Below, piece after piece: positions 1 to 9,861 of a stretch of 64,000 nt of DNA (within the stretch, counting starts at the first letter, position 1; the number at the start of each line of letters is the position of its first letter). Source of the stretch: Patiria pectinifera (taxonomy: Eukaryota; Echinodermata; Asteroidea; Valvatida; Asterinidae); assembly GCA_029964075.1 (NCBI GenBank), contig CM057134.1, forward strand, positions 19,756,905-19,820,904. The letters are read 5' to 3'. The position numbers were made by a program, and so were the translations under genes. Under the pieces are notes generated by a model. The model was not told the origin of the DNA. It did not search any database and saw nothing but the letters and a program-made list of their open reading frames with translations.

Positions 1-137
1 AGATCATCGCTCTTGACGTAGTCAAAATGCTCCAGACGTGACAAGTGGAGGTTCTCGTGGATGCTGTTGAAGAACTGTTGCAGCTGGGTTTCTTCTAGGA
101 GCTCCTTGAGCCAGTCAAGATTCTCGGTCTCCTCCAT
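1..137 (-). CDS. ACK/TNK-family tyrosine kinase, first coding exon (partial)
   Basis: The minus strand opens with ATG at 137-135 and reads 45 codons plus two bases to the window edge without a stop. The peptide begins MEETENLDWLKELLEE and continues with LQQFF, LSRLEHFDYVKSDD. This is the N-terminal SAM-like domain of activated CDC42 kinases (TNK2/ACK1 type), whose family pattern is W-L-x-E-L-L, L-Q-Q-Y/F, L-x-H-F-x-Y-V-K-x-x-D-L. In known ACKs this domain precedes the kinase, SH3 and CRIB domains and helps membrane association and dimerisation; those parts would lie to the left of the window. Recognition rests on about 45 residues, so family assignment is good but TNK1 versus TNK2 cannot be decided. 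The gene is transcribed away from kazrin, with about 9.7 kb between the two start codons. Confidence 0.8.
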   Translation of the reverse strand, partial: MEETENLDWLKELLEETQLQQFFNSIHENLHLSRLEHFDYVKSDD

Positions 138-184
138 GATCAATCAGACAAGCGCCTGTTAAATAAGTACAGATAATTAATGTC

Positions 185-590
185 ATTAGCTGTTTCGGAA
201 AGACAAGTCTGATTGGGTTGAAACCTGGTATGCACATAGACAGGGATGTGTTACAGATGAAAATTGAAGTGAAGTAATCATGACATCATCACATGTCATG
301 TGACGTCACATTAACGGGGCATTTTTCTAAGGTCTATATCTCAAGAACCTTAGATCCGATTTGGTTGTAACTTGGTATGTACCCATACCAGGATGTGTTA
401 AGATGAAAATTTAAGGAACCTCAACATGACGTTATCACATGTCATGTGACGTCACATTTATTAGAGGTGCATTTTTCTGAGGCCTACATCTAAAGAATCA
501 GTTTTGTTGTAACTTGATATGTACATAAACCGGTATGTGTTTTAGATGTGATTTAAGTGATGTCATCATGTGTTCATCATGTCACAGAGT
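185..590. repeat. Direct repeat of about 145 bp, nearly 3 units, with CRE palindromes
   Basis: Three successive units share 'TTGTAACTTGGTATG', 'ATGTGTTA', 'CACATGTCATGTGACGTCACATT' (shortened here) and 'GCATTTTTCTRAGG'. The units begin near 190, 336 and 481, and the third is diverged. Two units carry a perfect TGACGTCA palindrome (around 301 and 445). The array lies directly upstream of the ACK-type start codon. Confidence 0.6.
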
Positions 591-710
591 CATCTCAAAC
601 ATCCGAAACAGCAGGTGTTTGTCCAGAAACACATTTCTAGTTTCTCATTGTTTCCGTGGGTGGGAGCAGACATCCTTAATCTTGGTTCTTGGTTGGTTCA
701 TCTCCTAAAT

Positions 711-955
711 ATTCCGCGTGGGAGTTTATACAGGAGGCCAGAAACACCGGGGAAAACCCCTTCTCAGTCTTAGCGATAAGTGTCACTGGGTTCCTCTACG
801 TGCACTGGATTACACAACACACGAGACCTACGGCTTTACGTCCCATCCGAAGGACGAAGCAATAATGGTTAAGTGCCTTGCTCAAGAGCACAAGTGTCCA
901 CCCGGCGGGCTCGAACCCACGTCAACGTTGCCTCTGAAACACTAGAGCATGAGTC
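711..955 (-). mobile_element. tRNA-derived SINE, reverse orientation, truncated
   Basis: On the minus strand a B-box-like GGTTCGAGCCC (plus: GGGCTCGAACCCACG, near 907-921) is followed by 'CTTGAGCAAGGCACTTAACCATTATTGCTTCGTCC' type sequence (shortened motif: AAGGCACTTAACC) and 'GGGACGTAAAGC'. The same blocks occur in the full-length plus-strand copy at 28082-28512, so this is a second member of that family lacking its 3' tail. Confidence 0.65.
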
Positions 956-2398
956 CGGAAGCTTCTTACATTGCCTTGTCTAGTTCTTGAGTCTGGAGTG
1001 TTGAATGGTGACTCATCGCAGCCGATGAAAACTGGTGAGCAAAAATTTATGAATAAATGTTTTCAACGGCTTACGTAATTCCGCCCCCATACCTGTATGT
1101 TGGGTGCGATTGGTGAAGTTGCGCTTCCCCTGATCACACAGAAATGTGTGTACACATACGAGTAGGCCTACACCATGTAAGATATTAAATCACCGTTTCT
1201 CGTTGAGCAAACGTGTGGCCTAGTGGATAGCGCACCCGCCTCGCAAGGAAAGGTTTTTGAATTTGTTTCTTTTTTGTGTCCCCCCAAAAATAAGAATTGT
1301 CTTCTTTAATTGTTTTAAATCGAATCCTACATTTAATTGCAGGGCATTTCAGATTCGTTAAACACGAAAATAAAGATGGCGATCACCGTGATGTACCACA
1401 AACATGCTGAATCCGCACTGAACATGCTGAATCGCACGGCACCAAGTGACCAACCGTAAACCGCATAGGAAAATCGTAATTTCTACCCCAAGAAACTGTT
1501 CAAATTTTTTTTAAAAAGTTGTCAGTATATTGAGAGAAGTCTGCTTTAGGTTGAAAATGTCATTTTTTAGTAATAAAAAACACCCTTGACTCTATTAATT
1601 TGATCGAAACTAAACAGGGGCCCTACACTCATGGCCATGACACTACACGATCGCCGTTCACTGCCCCCATAGGTTTATGTAGGCGTATTAAAATTGTACA
1701 ATGCCATGGAAATTGGAATGGTTCGTTATCCACAAAAACTTCCATTTCGAAAACATCAAGGCCTGACATGATTCAGAGAGAACGCAGGATTATTGTGTCT
1801 AACCTAATTTAGATTGACGATACAAGATGATTCTTACTTCGTTAGACAATGGAGTGGAAGATTCGGCCTAAGAATCCATTCATCAACTTACACATCGAAG
1901 AGACCTTACGCTCACACTCGAACGGAAGTCAACATCAAATGACACTGACTTCTCCGATCTCCAATATGGCGTTTAGGCATGCGTGGGTACCATGTCAATG
2001 CCCTTTCCGATTTACAAGATAGACGTCGAGAAACCAGATTTAGCTTTACAGTTAATCCAACGACTGTTTACTGAATCATGTATCTTTTAAAAGTACACGA
2101 CCGTGGTAAATTATTAAATTCCACACAACTTTAAAACTGTCTTTCAATAAAATGTGTTTTTTCCCCATCTTAACCAGGAGCCGGATGGCCAGCCTAGTGT
2201 CCTCATTGTGCTTAATTTTGTTTCAGTGATCTTTTAGTTGAGCGACTGTTACTTGTGCCATGGTTTAGTGCGGATGGTCTCGATAATTAGCCACCACCAA
2301 ACTCGTTTGGGGTGCAACAACTCCAGAAATACAAGATGTTTTAAATTGAATTTTCGTCTAATGATTTGTCATTATGTTTAACATTACGAGATGTAATT
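956..2398. other. No gene recognised
   Basis: The stretch holds only short open frames without splice-supported or family-like peptide. A fragment around 1210-1250 (GTGTGGCCTAGTGGATAGCGC, shortened) has the look of a decayed tRNA-like A box. Nothing else stands out. Confidence 0.4.
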
Positions 2399-2735
2399 TC
2401 ATAAGAGACCGTGAAACAATGAAGCAATATTGACCGTAATAATACAGTGTTTTAAGCGCGACAAGTGTAATCCAAATGAAAATCAATGTGTATTGTTCGC
2501 GTGTAAAACACTACATTGTTACAATCATGTTATTTTTATCGTTGGACTGTTTCTCATGATGTTCAATACACCTCTGTTACACATCCTGGAAATTAATTGC
2601 ACGAAATTTCAGTTTAGTACATTTTGTATTTCTTGAGATATTGATCGGAAACTGAGTTGTTATTTTTGTTCAATAGTGCAGCATCCGCACCAATATTGTT
2701 TCGATAGAGGGCGCGCCACATAAATAGCGGTCTCG
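2399..2735. repeat. Dispersed repeat D, copy 1 (GAGACC...GGTCTC ends)
   Basis: The copy begins AAGAGACCGTGAAACAATGA and ends GCGGTCTCGATT, so its ends are short inverted repeats (GAGACCG/CGGTCTC). A second copy starts at 2747 and matches closely through 'TATTTTTATCGTTGGACTG'. Ends of the same type (GGGCGCG, AATAGTGGTCTC) recur near 8427-8455 and 8815-8850. Confidence 0.6.
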
Positions 2736-2746
2736 ATTAATTTCAT

Positions 2747-3400
2747 AATAAGAGACCGTGAAACAATGAAGCAATATTGACCGTAACAATACAGTGTTTT
2801 AAGCACGACAAAGCAATCCGAATGAAAATCAATGTGTATTTTTCGCATGTAAAAACTACATTGTTACGATCATATTATTTTTATCGTTGGACTGTTTCTC
2901 ACGATATTCAATACACCTCTGGTACACATCCTGGAAATTAATTGCACGAAATCGCAAGGGCGAATCCGAAGGGGGTGGGGGTGGGGAAAAGGGGGCCATG
3001 CCCCCCCCCCAAAAAAAACGACACCTATTTTTTTTTTTATGTGACATCGCATTAAAGGCAGGCAATGAGTACACCACCATCTTTCCCTCAAAAAAACATT
3101 GGTTAAAGTGGTCAGAAATTGCCTCAGATCGCACCACAGAGCATCTAGAATCCAAAATTTTCCTGAACCCCACGCCATAATTTTTTTTGACCCACCTTTT
3201 TGGGGGGACCAAAAAATGTTTTGCCCCCCCCCCCCCAAAAAAAAAATTGTGTTCTGGATCCGCCCTGGCGAAATCTCAGTTTAATACATCCCGTATTTCT
3301 TGAGTTATTGATTGGAAACTTAGTTGTTATTTTTGTTCAATAGTGCAGCATCCGCACCAAATGCAATCCGAATGAAAATCAATGTGTAAAACACTACATT
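2747..3400. repeat. Dispersed repeat D, copy 2, interrupted by an insertion
   Basis: The copy follows repeat D copy 1 up to 'AATTGCACGAAAT', breaks at 2953, and resumes at 3270 with 'GAAATCTCAGTTTA', as in the unbroken copy (ACGAAATTTCAGTTTA). The intervening 2954-3269 is a separate mobile element. After it the repeat runs through 'CAATAGTGCAGCATCCGCACC', found in both copies. Confidence 0.6.
2954..3269. mobile_element. Inverted-repeat element with homopolymer G/C tracts, copy 1
   Basis: The ends are GCAAGGGCG and CGCCCTGGC (inverted, 8 of 9), flanked by a duplicated GAAATC, and the element splits repeat D copy 2. Internally it has long G and C runs, A runs and the block 'CAGAAATTGCCTCAGATCGC'. 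The copy at 49898-50106 shares the ends, the internal block and the C/A tracts. No coding capacity is visible. Confidence 0.65.
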
Positions 3401-3416
3401 ATTACCATCATATTAT

Positions 3417-6170
3417 TTGGCGATAGGATGCAGTCCCAGTCAAAACAGACCATTTTCCTCACTTTTTGCTCGAAAACGATACTCCTGCTGGACAAACTAT
3501 CTCAAAAATTAAGTAATGCATTAAATTAAACGGTGGCCAGGTGATTTATCATGAAAAATAGACAAACTAGACAGAAGATTTAGACAAAATATTGTTGTTC
3601 TCTCCCTCAACAGTGTCTTGTATCAACACGGAGAAAAAGTTGGCGATAGGATGCAGTCCCTGTCCAAACATACCATTTTCCTCACTTTTTGCTCGAAAAC
3701 GTTAGTCCTTGACGACAAACTATCTCAAAAATTAAGTAATGCATTAAATTGAACGGTGGCCAGGTGATTTATCATGAACAATAGACAAACTAGACAGAAG
3801 ATTTAGACAAAATATTGTTTTTCTCTCCCTCAACAGTGTCTTGTGTCAACGCAGAGAAAAAGTTGGAGATAGGATGCAGTCCCAGTCCAAACATAACATT
3901 TTCCTCACTTTTTGTTCGAAAACGATAGTCCTTGACGACAAACTATCTCAAAAATTAAGTAATGCATTAAATTGAACGGTGGCCAGGTGATTTATCATGA
4001 AAAATAGACAAAGTAGACAAAAGATATAAACGAAATATTGTTTTTCTCTCTTTCAACAGTGTGTTGTGTCGCGACACGGAGAACAACTTGGCGATGGGCT
4101 GCACTGGCAGTCCAAACTGAACATTTGCCTCACTTTTGCACAGGAACGATAGTCCACGTCTACACGCTATCTCAAAAATTAATTGGAGCATTGAATTGAG
4201 TTGTTGCCAGATGGTTGGTCACGATAAGAAGACAAACTAGACCGAAGATTTAAACGAAATATTGTTTTTCTCTCTTTCAACAGTGTGTTGTGTCGCGACA
4301 CGGAGAACAACTTGGCGATGGGCTGCAGTGGCAGTCCAAACTGAACATTTGCCTCACTTTTGCACAGGAACGATAGTCCACGTCTACACGCTATCTCAAA
4401 AATTAATTGGAGCATTGAATTGAGTTGTTGCCAGATGGTTGGTCATGAAAAGAAGACAAACTAGACCGAAGATTTTAACGAAATATTGTTTTTCTCTCCC
4501 TAAACAGTGTCTTGTGTCGCGACACGGAGAACGACTTGGCGATGGGCTGCAGTGGCAGTCCAAACTGAACATTTGCCTCACTTTTGCACAGGAACGATAG
4601 TCCACGTCTACACGCTATCTCAAAAATTAATTAGAGCATTGAATTGAATTGTTGCCAGATGGTTGGTTATGAAAAGAAGACAAACTAGACCGACGATTGT
4701 AACGAAATATTGTTTTTTTCTCTTTCAACAGTGTGTTGTGTCGCGACACGGAGAACGACTTGGCGATGGGCTGCAGTGGCAGTCCAAACTGAACATTTGC
4801 CTCACTTTTGCACAGGAACGATAGTCCACGTCTACACGCTATCTCAAAAATTAATTGAAGCATTGAATTGAGTTGTTGCCAGATGGTTGGTCATGAAAAG
4901 AAGACAAACTAGACCGAAGATTTTAACGAAATATTGTTTTTCTCTCTTTCAACAGTGTGTTGTGTTGCGACACGGAGAACGACTTGGCGATGGGCTGCAG
5001 TGGCAGTCCAAACTGAACATTTGCCTCACTTTTGCACAGGAACGATAGTCCACGTCTACACGCTATCTCAAAAATTAATTAGAGCATTGAATTGAGTTGT
5101 TGCCAGATGGTTGGTCATGAAAAGAAGACAAACTAGACCGAAGATTTTAACGAAATATTGTTTTTCTCTCTTTCAACAGTGTGTTGTGTTGCGACACGGA
5201 GAACGACTTGGCGATGGGCTGCAGTGGCAGTCCAAACTGAACATTTGCCTCACTTTTGCACAGGAACGATAGTCCACGTCTACACGCTATCTCAAAAATT
5301 AATTAGAGCATTGAATTGAGTTGTTGCCAGATGGTTGGTCATGAAAAGAAGACAAACTAGACCGAAGATTTTAACGAAATATTGTTTTTGTCTCCCTAAA
5401 CAGTGTCTTGTGTCGCGACACGGAGAACGACTTGGCGATGGGCTGCAGTGGCAGTCCAAACTGAACATTTGCCTCACTTTTGCACAGGAACGATAGTCCA
5501 CGTCTACACGCTATCTCAAAAATTAATTGGAGCATTGAATTGAGTTGTTGCCAGATGGTTGGTCATGAAAAGAAGACAAACTAGACCGAAGATTTTAACG
5601 AAATATTGTTTTTCTCTCCCTAAACAGTGTCTTGTGTCGCGACACGGAGAACGACTTGGCGATGGGCTGCAGTGGCAGTCCAAACTGAACATTTGCCTCA
5701 CTTTTGCACAGGAACGATAGTCCACGTCTACACGCTATCTCAAAAATTAATTGGAGCATTGAATTGAGTTGTTGCCAGATGGTTGGTCACGATAAGAAGA
5801 CAAACTAGACCGACGATTTTAACGAAATATTGTTTTTCTCTCTTTCAACAGTGTGTTGTGTCGCGACACGGAGAACGACTTGGCGATGGGCTGCAGTGGC
5901 AGTCCAAACTGAACATTTGCCTCACTTTTGCACAGGAACGATAGTCCACGTCTACACGCTATCTCAAAAATTAATTGGAGCATTGAAGTGAGTTGTTGCC
6001 AGATGGTTGGTTATGAAAAGAAGACAAACTAGACCGAAGATTTTAACGAAATATTGTTTTTCTCTCTTTCAACAGTGTGTTGTGTCGCGACACGGAGAAC
6101 GACTTGGCGATGGGCTGCAGTGGCAGTCCAAACTGAACATTTGCCTCACTTTTGCACAGGAACGATAGAT
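3417..6170. repeat. 224-bp tandem satellite, about 12.3 copies
   Basis: The landmark GGCGATRGG (GGAGAT in copy 3) falls at 3419, 3642, 3865, 4090, 4314, 4538, 4762, 4986, 5210, 5434, 5658, 5882 and 6106. Spacings are 223, 223, 225 and then 224 nine times. The first three units form a diverged subfamily; the rest are nearly identical and share a TGTCGCGACA palindrome (TTGCGACA in two). The array stops abruptly near 6170. Minus-strand open frames of 69-78 codons in each unit are by-products of the repeat, because 224 is not a multiple of three and they cannot fuse. Confidence 0.93.
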
Positions 6171-8394
6171 CTCAAAACTTGATTAATGTTCGCACATACT
6201 AATAAAACAGGTTGTAACGCGCGCAAATAAAGGTTGCTGCGAAACTTAAATTTTCGGGCCGTTTGTCACCCTAACAAGCGAAAATACTATGAAGAAAACT
6301 CTGTAAAACTTAGCAATAGAATTCGAAAAGAATTTAATCAAATTAAACAATTAAACGAAATAAACAAGGAATTAAATCAATCAAAATGTTAAATGAAAAG
6401 TAAACAAATAAACGCTTAACTGGGTATTAATAAAAGTAAACGGAATAACAAGGAACAAAATTAAATCTAAAACAAAACACCAAGAAATAGCAAACAAATT
6501 ATGTTACAATTCACCTGTCTTCAACTCTTCAACTTAGGCCTAATTCCTCAAATCAAATCTTTAAATCAACTTTCCAAATCAAATCTCCAAATAATACTTC
6601 AAATCAAATCTTCAAATCAACTTTCCAAATCAACTCTCCAAATAATACTTCAAATCAAATCTTCAATCAATACTTAACAAAGTATGGTGGGCCCACCAAT
6701 ATATTTTCGCGAATCACGCGTTGTCAGCTCCTCCGGTCGGTTCCCGGTTGTCCCTTGGACTTGAAGGCCTTGAACCCTCCAGAGACTGGGCAGCTTTCTG
6801 TCTCAGTTGCTTCAAGCAGGCGCTGTCTGGGTTTCGGCTCGCCGTGTTGCTTGGCCGGGGTAGGGTTCTTCTTGATCGGGAGCTTCAATACGGGCCCATC
6901 AGGCTATGCCAGATAACGCCTTGCTCTGGCGTACTGACCCTGAGCCATCTGAAATTTATAATTTCAAAACCTAAAACGTCTATATTCTATAATAATAGTT
7001 ACTTCTACTAAAGAGCATATTCCATATTTGGCCAACCAAATCATAGAAATAACCGTCATCTGCGCAGACATAATCTGTGACGTCATCTCTCTCAAAATTC
7101 CAGTTAAACTTCAATTAAAGTTATCGATTCTCAAACCATGATCCAATGACATAATCTATAATTAAATCGACCAATAAGTGATTCAAAATTCTAATGAAAA
7201 CTTAGAAAGTCATATGACGTCATAAAAATAACTACAGGTACGCACATCGGTGCTAACTGAAACTATGTGTCATTAGATCATAAATCAAACGTCAATTTTC
7301 TCAACAAAATATAAACAAAATTCGCTAAAATCAAGAATCTGGTATATATGTTACTCAATAAAACTACTCACGGTAGATCGAGCAGATCTGCCACCTCAAA
7401 AGTGGAAATATCTGGATCCAAACTCAACGGTTTTGGAGTGACGGTGACTTGCTATTGCGATCGCAAAGTCCTCTGGCATTCGCGCGATATCTGCAGCATT
7501 CCAAAGCCAGCGGGGTGAAAAGCGCTATTTGCATAAGAATCACTCGCTTTCACTTTCTGCACTCGCACTGACACACTGGATCATACCATGGCTCAATCAA
7601 CAATAGGAAGAAGAACAAATACAACATATACAGGTGTTTACATTCAATTTGATAAATCTTTATTTACAAACAAAATAGACTTCGCCAGTCTTGCTTAGGA
7701 AACATTTAACACAGTACGGAGAAGTTCTATTCGCTAAACATAAGAAATAAGAATAAAAGTATAGGAAATTCACATCAGTTCTGACACAGGTGGGAGTGCA
7801 GTGGTTTGTCCTTGATAAACAGTCAGGCTATCCCCAATGTATGTGCGTCTGTTGTCCAGAGCCAGCCTGCCTCCCATCAGAATTTGAGTGATGAGTGACG
7901 AACGAGTTAAGTGCTGGAGAGCTACCTACAGCTAAGAAAGCCACATTAGACTGGGCTTGGTCCAGTAATGTCTCGCGCCGAAAAGGGTGCCCGAAACTTA
8001 GGCCCGACGCCGGCCAAATCAGCATGCCCTCAAATTCTCCACCGTTAGATCATTTGAAGGCCATGAACTTTGAGGATATGTGGGGAAAAAAAGGGGGGGG
8101 GGGCCGAAAAGGATCACTGCGAGCTCATATTTCGGTGAAATTGGGATGAAACTAGGCCCTAAAATTGTTCTATTTTGCCATTTTGCGATGGGCTTCAACC
8201 CCATGCACTTTCCGGGTGATCAAAAAAACAATTGAATAGAAACAAATTGATATGAAGGAATAAGCTTTAATGTGATGTGTGTCTCAAACACCTTGGAGAA
8301 TTAATTGTGAGTATTGTCAATATTTTTTGGAAGTGCGCGTACTCTCACTAAGGCTAGGCTAGGGCAGTAGGCCTAGCCTTGTAGGATGACTGAC
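6171..8394. other. No gene recognised; AT-rich with one GC-rich island
   Basis: From 6171 to 6700 the sequence is A-rich with short direct repeats (CAAATCAAATCTTCAAATCAA). A GC-rich island of about 240 bp (6715-6960) stands out, but no long frame or family peptide can be read on either strand. From 6960 to 8394 there is mixed intergenic sequence with no supported exon. Confidence 0.4.
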
Positions 8395-9797
8395 ACCCTA
8401 AACGGCTACGATAATGTTCCTCCAATAGAGGGCGCGTCACAAAAATAGTGGTCTCCAACACTGACGAAGCTTCAACACTGACGCCTCATTGCTGAAAAAA
8501 AAACAAGTTCGGGAAAAAAATCTAGAGATACAATCATGTATTAAATTGAAATTTCGTTCATGATTTGTAATGATGCGTAACACTATGAGATTTAATTTCA
8601 CCGTCAATTAACAAACAATATAGTAGTTTAAACGCCAAAAATACAATCTGAATCAATTTTCATGGAACATATTTTAAAACAAGATATTTCTCTTGCAAAG
8701 GAAGAAACTACCTGTTTTACTGAATTGAAAGTTTGTTTGTTTCACTTTTTTGCAAGGGGATAACCCAAACGATTTACCCTCACACTTTTGTCAACTAAAA
8801 GTTTCAGTTGAAAAGGGGCGCGCTAAACAAAAATAGTGGTCTCACAGACAATTAATTTATGTGCGCAGACCAAACGATTCTACAATTTCTACATAAGACC
8901 TGTGCATGCGGCGGCGCGCCCTCTGTTGAAAAAAAATATGGGTATTAAACTGCTTGGATACATAGTTGGAAAAATTGTTTGGGTAAAAGTGCCCTTGAAA
9001 AAAGTGAAACAAAGGAACTTCTTTGGAATGTATTGCTCGAAAGGAGTGTGACTTTTTTTCCCATGAACGTTGCTTTCATTCTGATTAAATTTTGAACCTT
9101 AAAAATGAGTAAATTGTTTCGATCTCATTTTCTTTCTTGTTGGACAAATTCGCATGAAAATACACTCCTGAATGTAATACATCATATAGAATTATTGGAC
9201 GGAATTTCAATCAAATTCAATTAGTAAATCGTGACTAATTATCACCCGAACCATAGGGAGTTTTGTCACGTACGATGAGTAAGTTATTTCGGTCCTATTA
9301 TTTTTGTTGTTTGACGAGTTCTCGTGAAGTTGTACTGGCGATCGTGGCGCATTATGAACAATTACTCGAAGAAATATTGCATTTCTTGAGATATTGTCCG
9401 AACCATGAGTGTCTTCTTTTTTTCTCTCAATACTAAACGCATCAATCGACTGCTGGAATGCAATAGTGCCCTCTTGCGGCGGTAGTTGCACGTATTAAAA
9501 ATTTAACACCACAACAACGTCTTGAACCGAGACTACTTTAGTGCAGTCAAGTATGCGGCCATGAAAATAATTTTAATGCGGTTAGACGAGGTGTCGATTC
9601 CAAAATATTGCATGTAATGATGACTGTCTAAATCCGGCCGAAATTACGTAGAATTGCTATTTTGGGAACAGAATTTGCTGGACAAGATTTAGGGCGTCTT
9701 TGCCCGGGATAAGTCACTATGACGGTCGTGATAATTGACGAGGAGAAGTAGCATTTATTACACGACTTGGGTGGTTTGAGTTTCTGTGAAAGTCGTC
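8395..9797. other. Intergenic; fragments of repeat D; kazrin 5' flank
   Basis: Fragments with GAGGGCGCG and AATAGTGGTCTC occur near 8427 and 8815 and belong to repeat D. From about 8900 to 9797 no coding frame is supported. The last few hundred bases should contain the kazrin promoter and 5' UTR, but I see no clear TATA box. Confidence 0.4.
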
Positions 9798-9861
9798 ATG
9801 GCGGACGTATTTAAATCGATTCCTGCAGCCGACCTTGGGCAAAAGGACTCGCTCATGACAG
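9798..9861 (+). CDS. KAZN: Kazrin exon 1 (start codon)
   Basis: ATG at 9798 sits in GTCGTCATGG (G at -3 and +4), and a TGA lies in frame at 9777-9779, so this is the first usable start in this transcript form. It encodes MADVFKSIPAADLGQKDSLMT plus one base and ends at CAG|GTGAGT. Other first exons upstream cannot be excluded, as vertebrate kazrin uses several. Confidence 0.75.

Noticed and set aside
2856..3284. Overlapping Gly/Pro/Lys-rich frames
   Set aside because: They come from G, C and A homopolymers of a mobile element.
3967..5725. Series of similar minus-strand open frames of 69-78 codons
   Set aside because: They follow the 224-bp satellite units, and shift frame because 224 is not a multiple of three; there are no splice sites linking them.
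3417..6170. CRISPR-like array
   Set aside because: Units are 224 bp and nearly identical throughout, with no unique spacers; this is a eukaryotic satellite.
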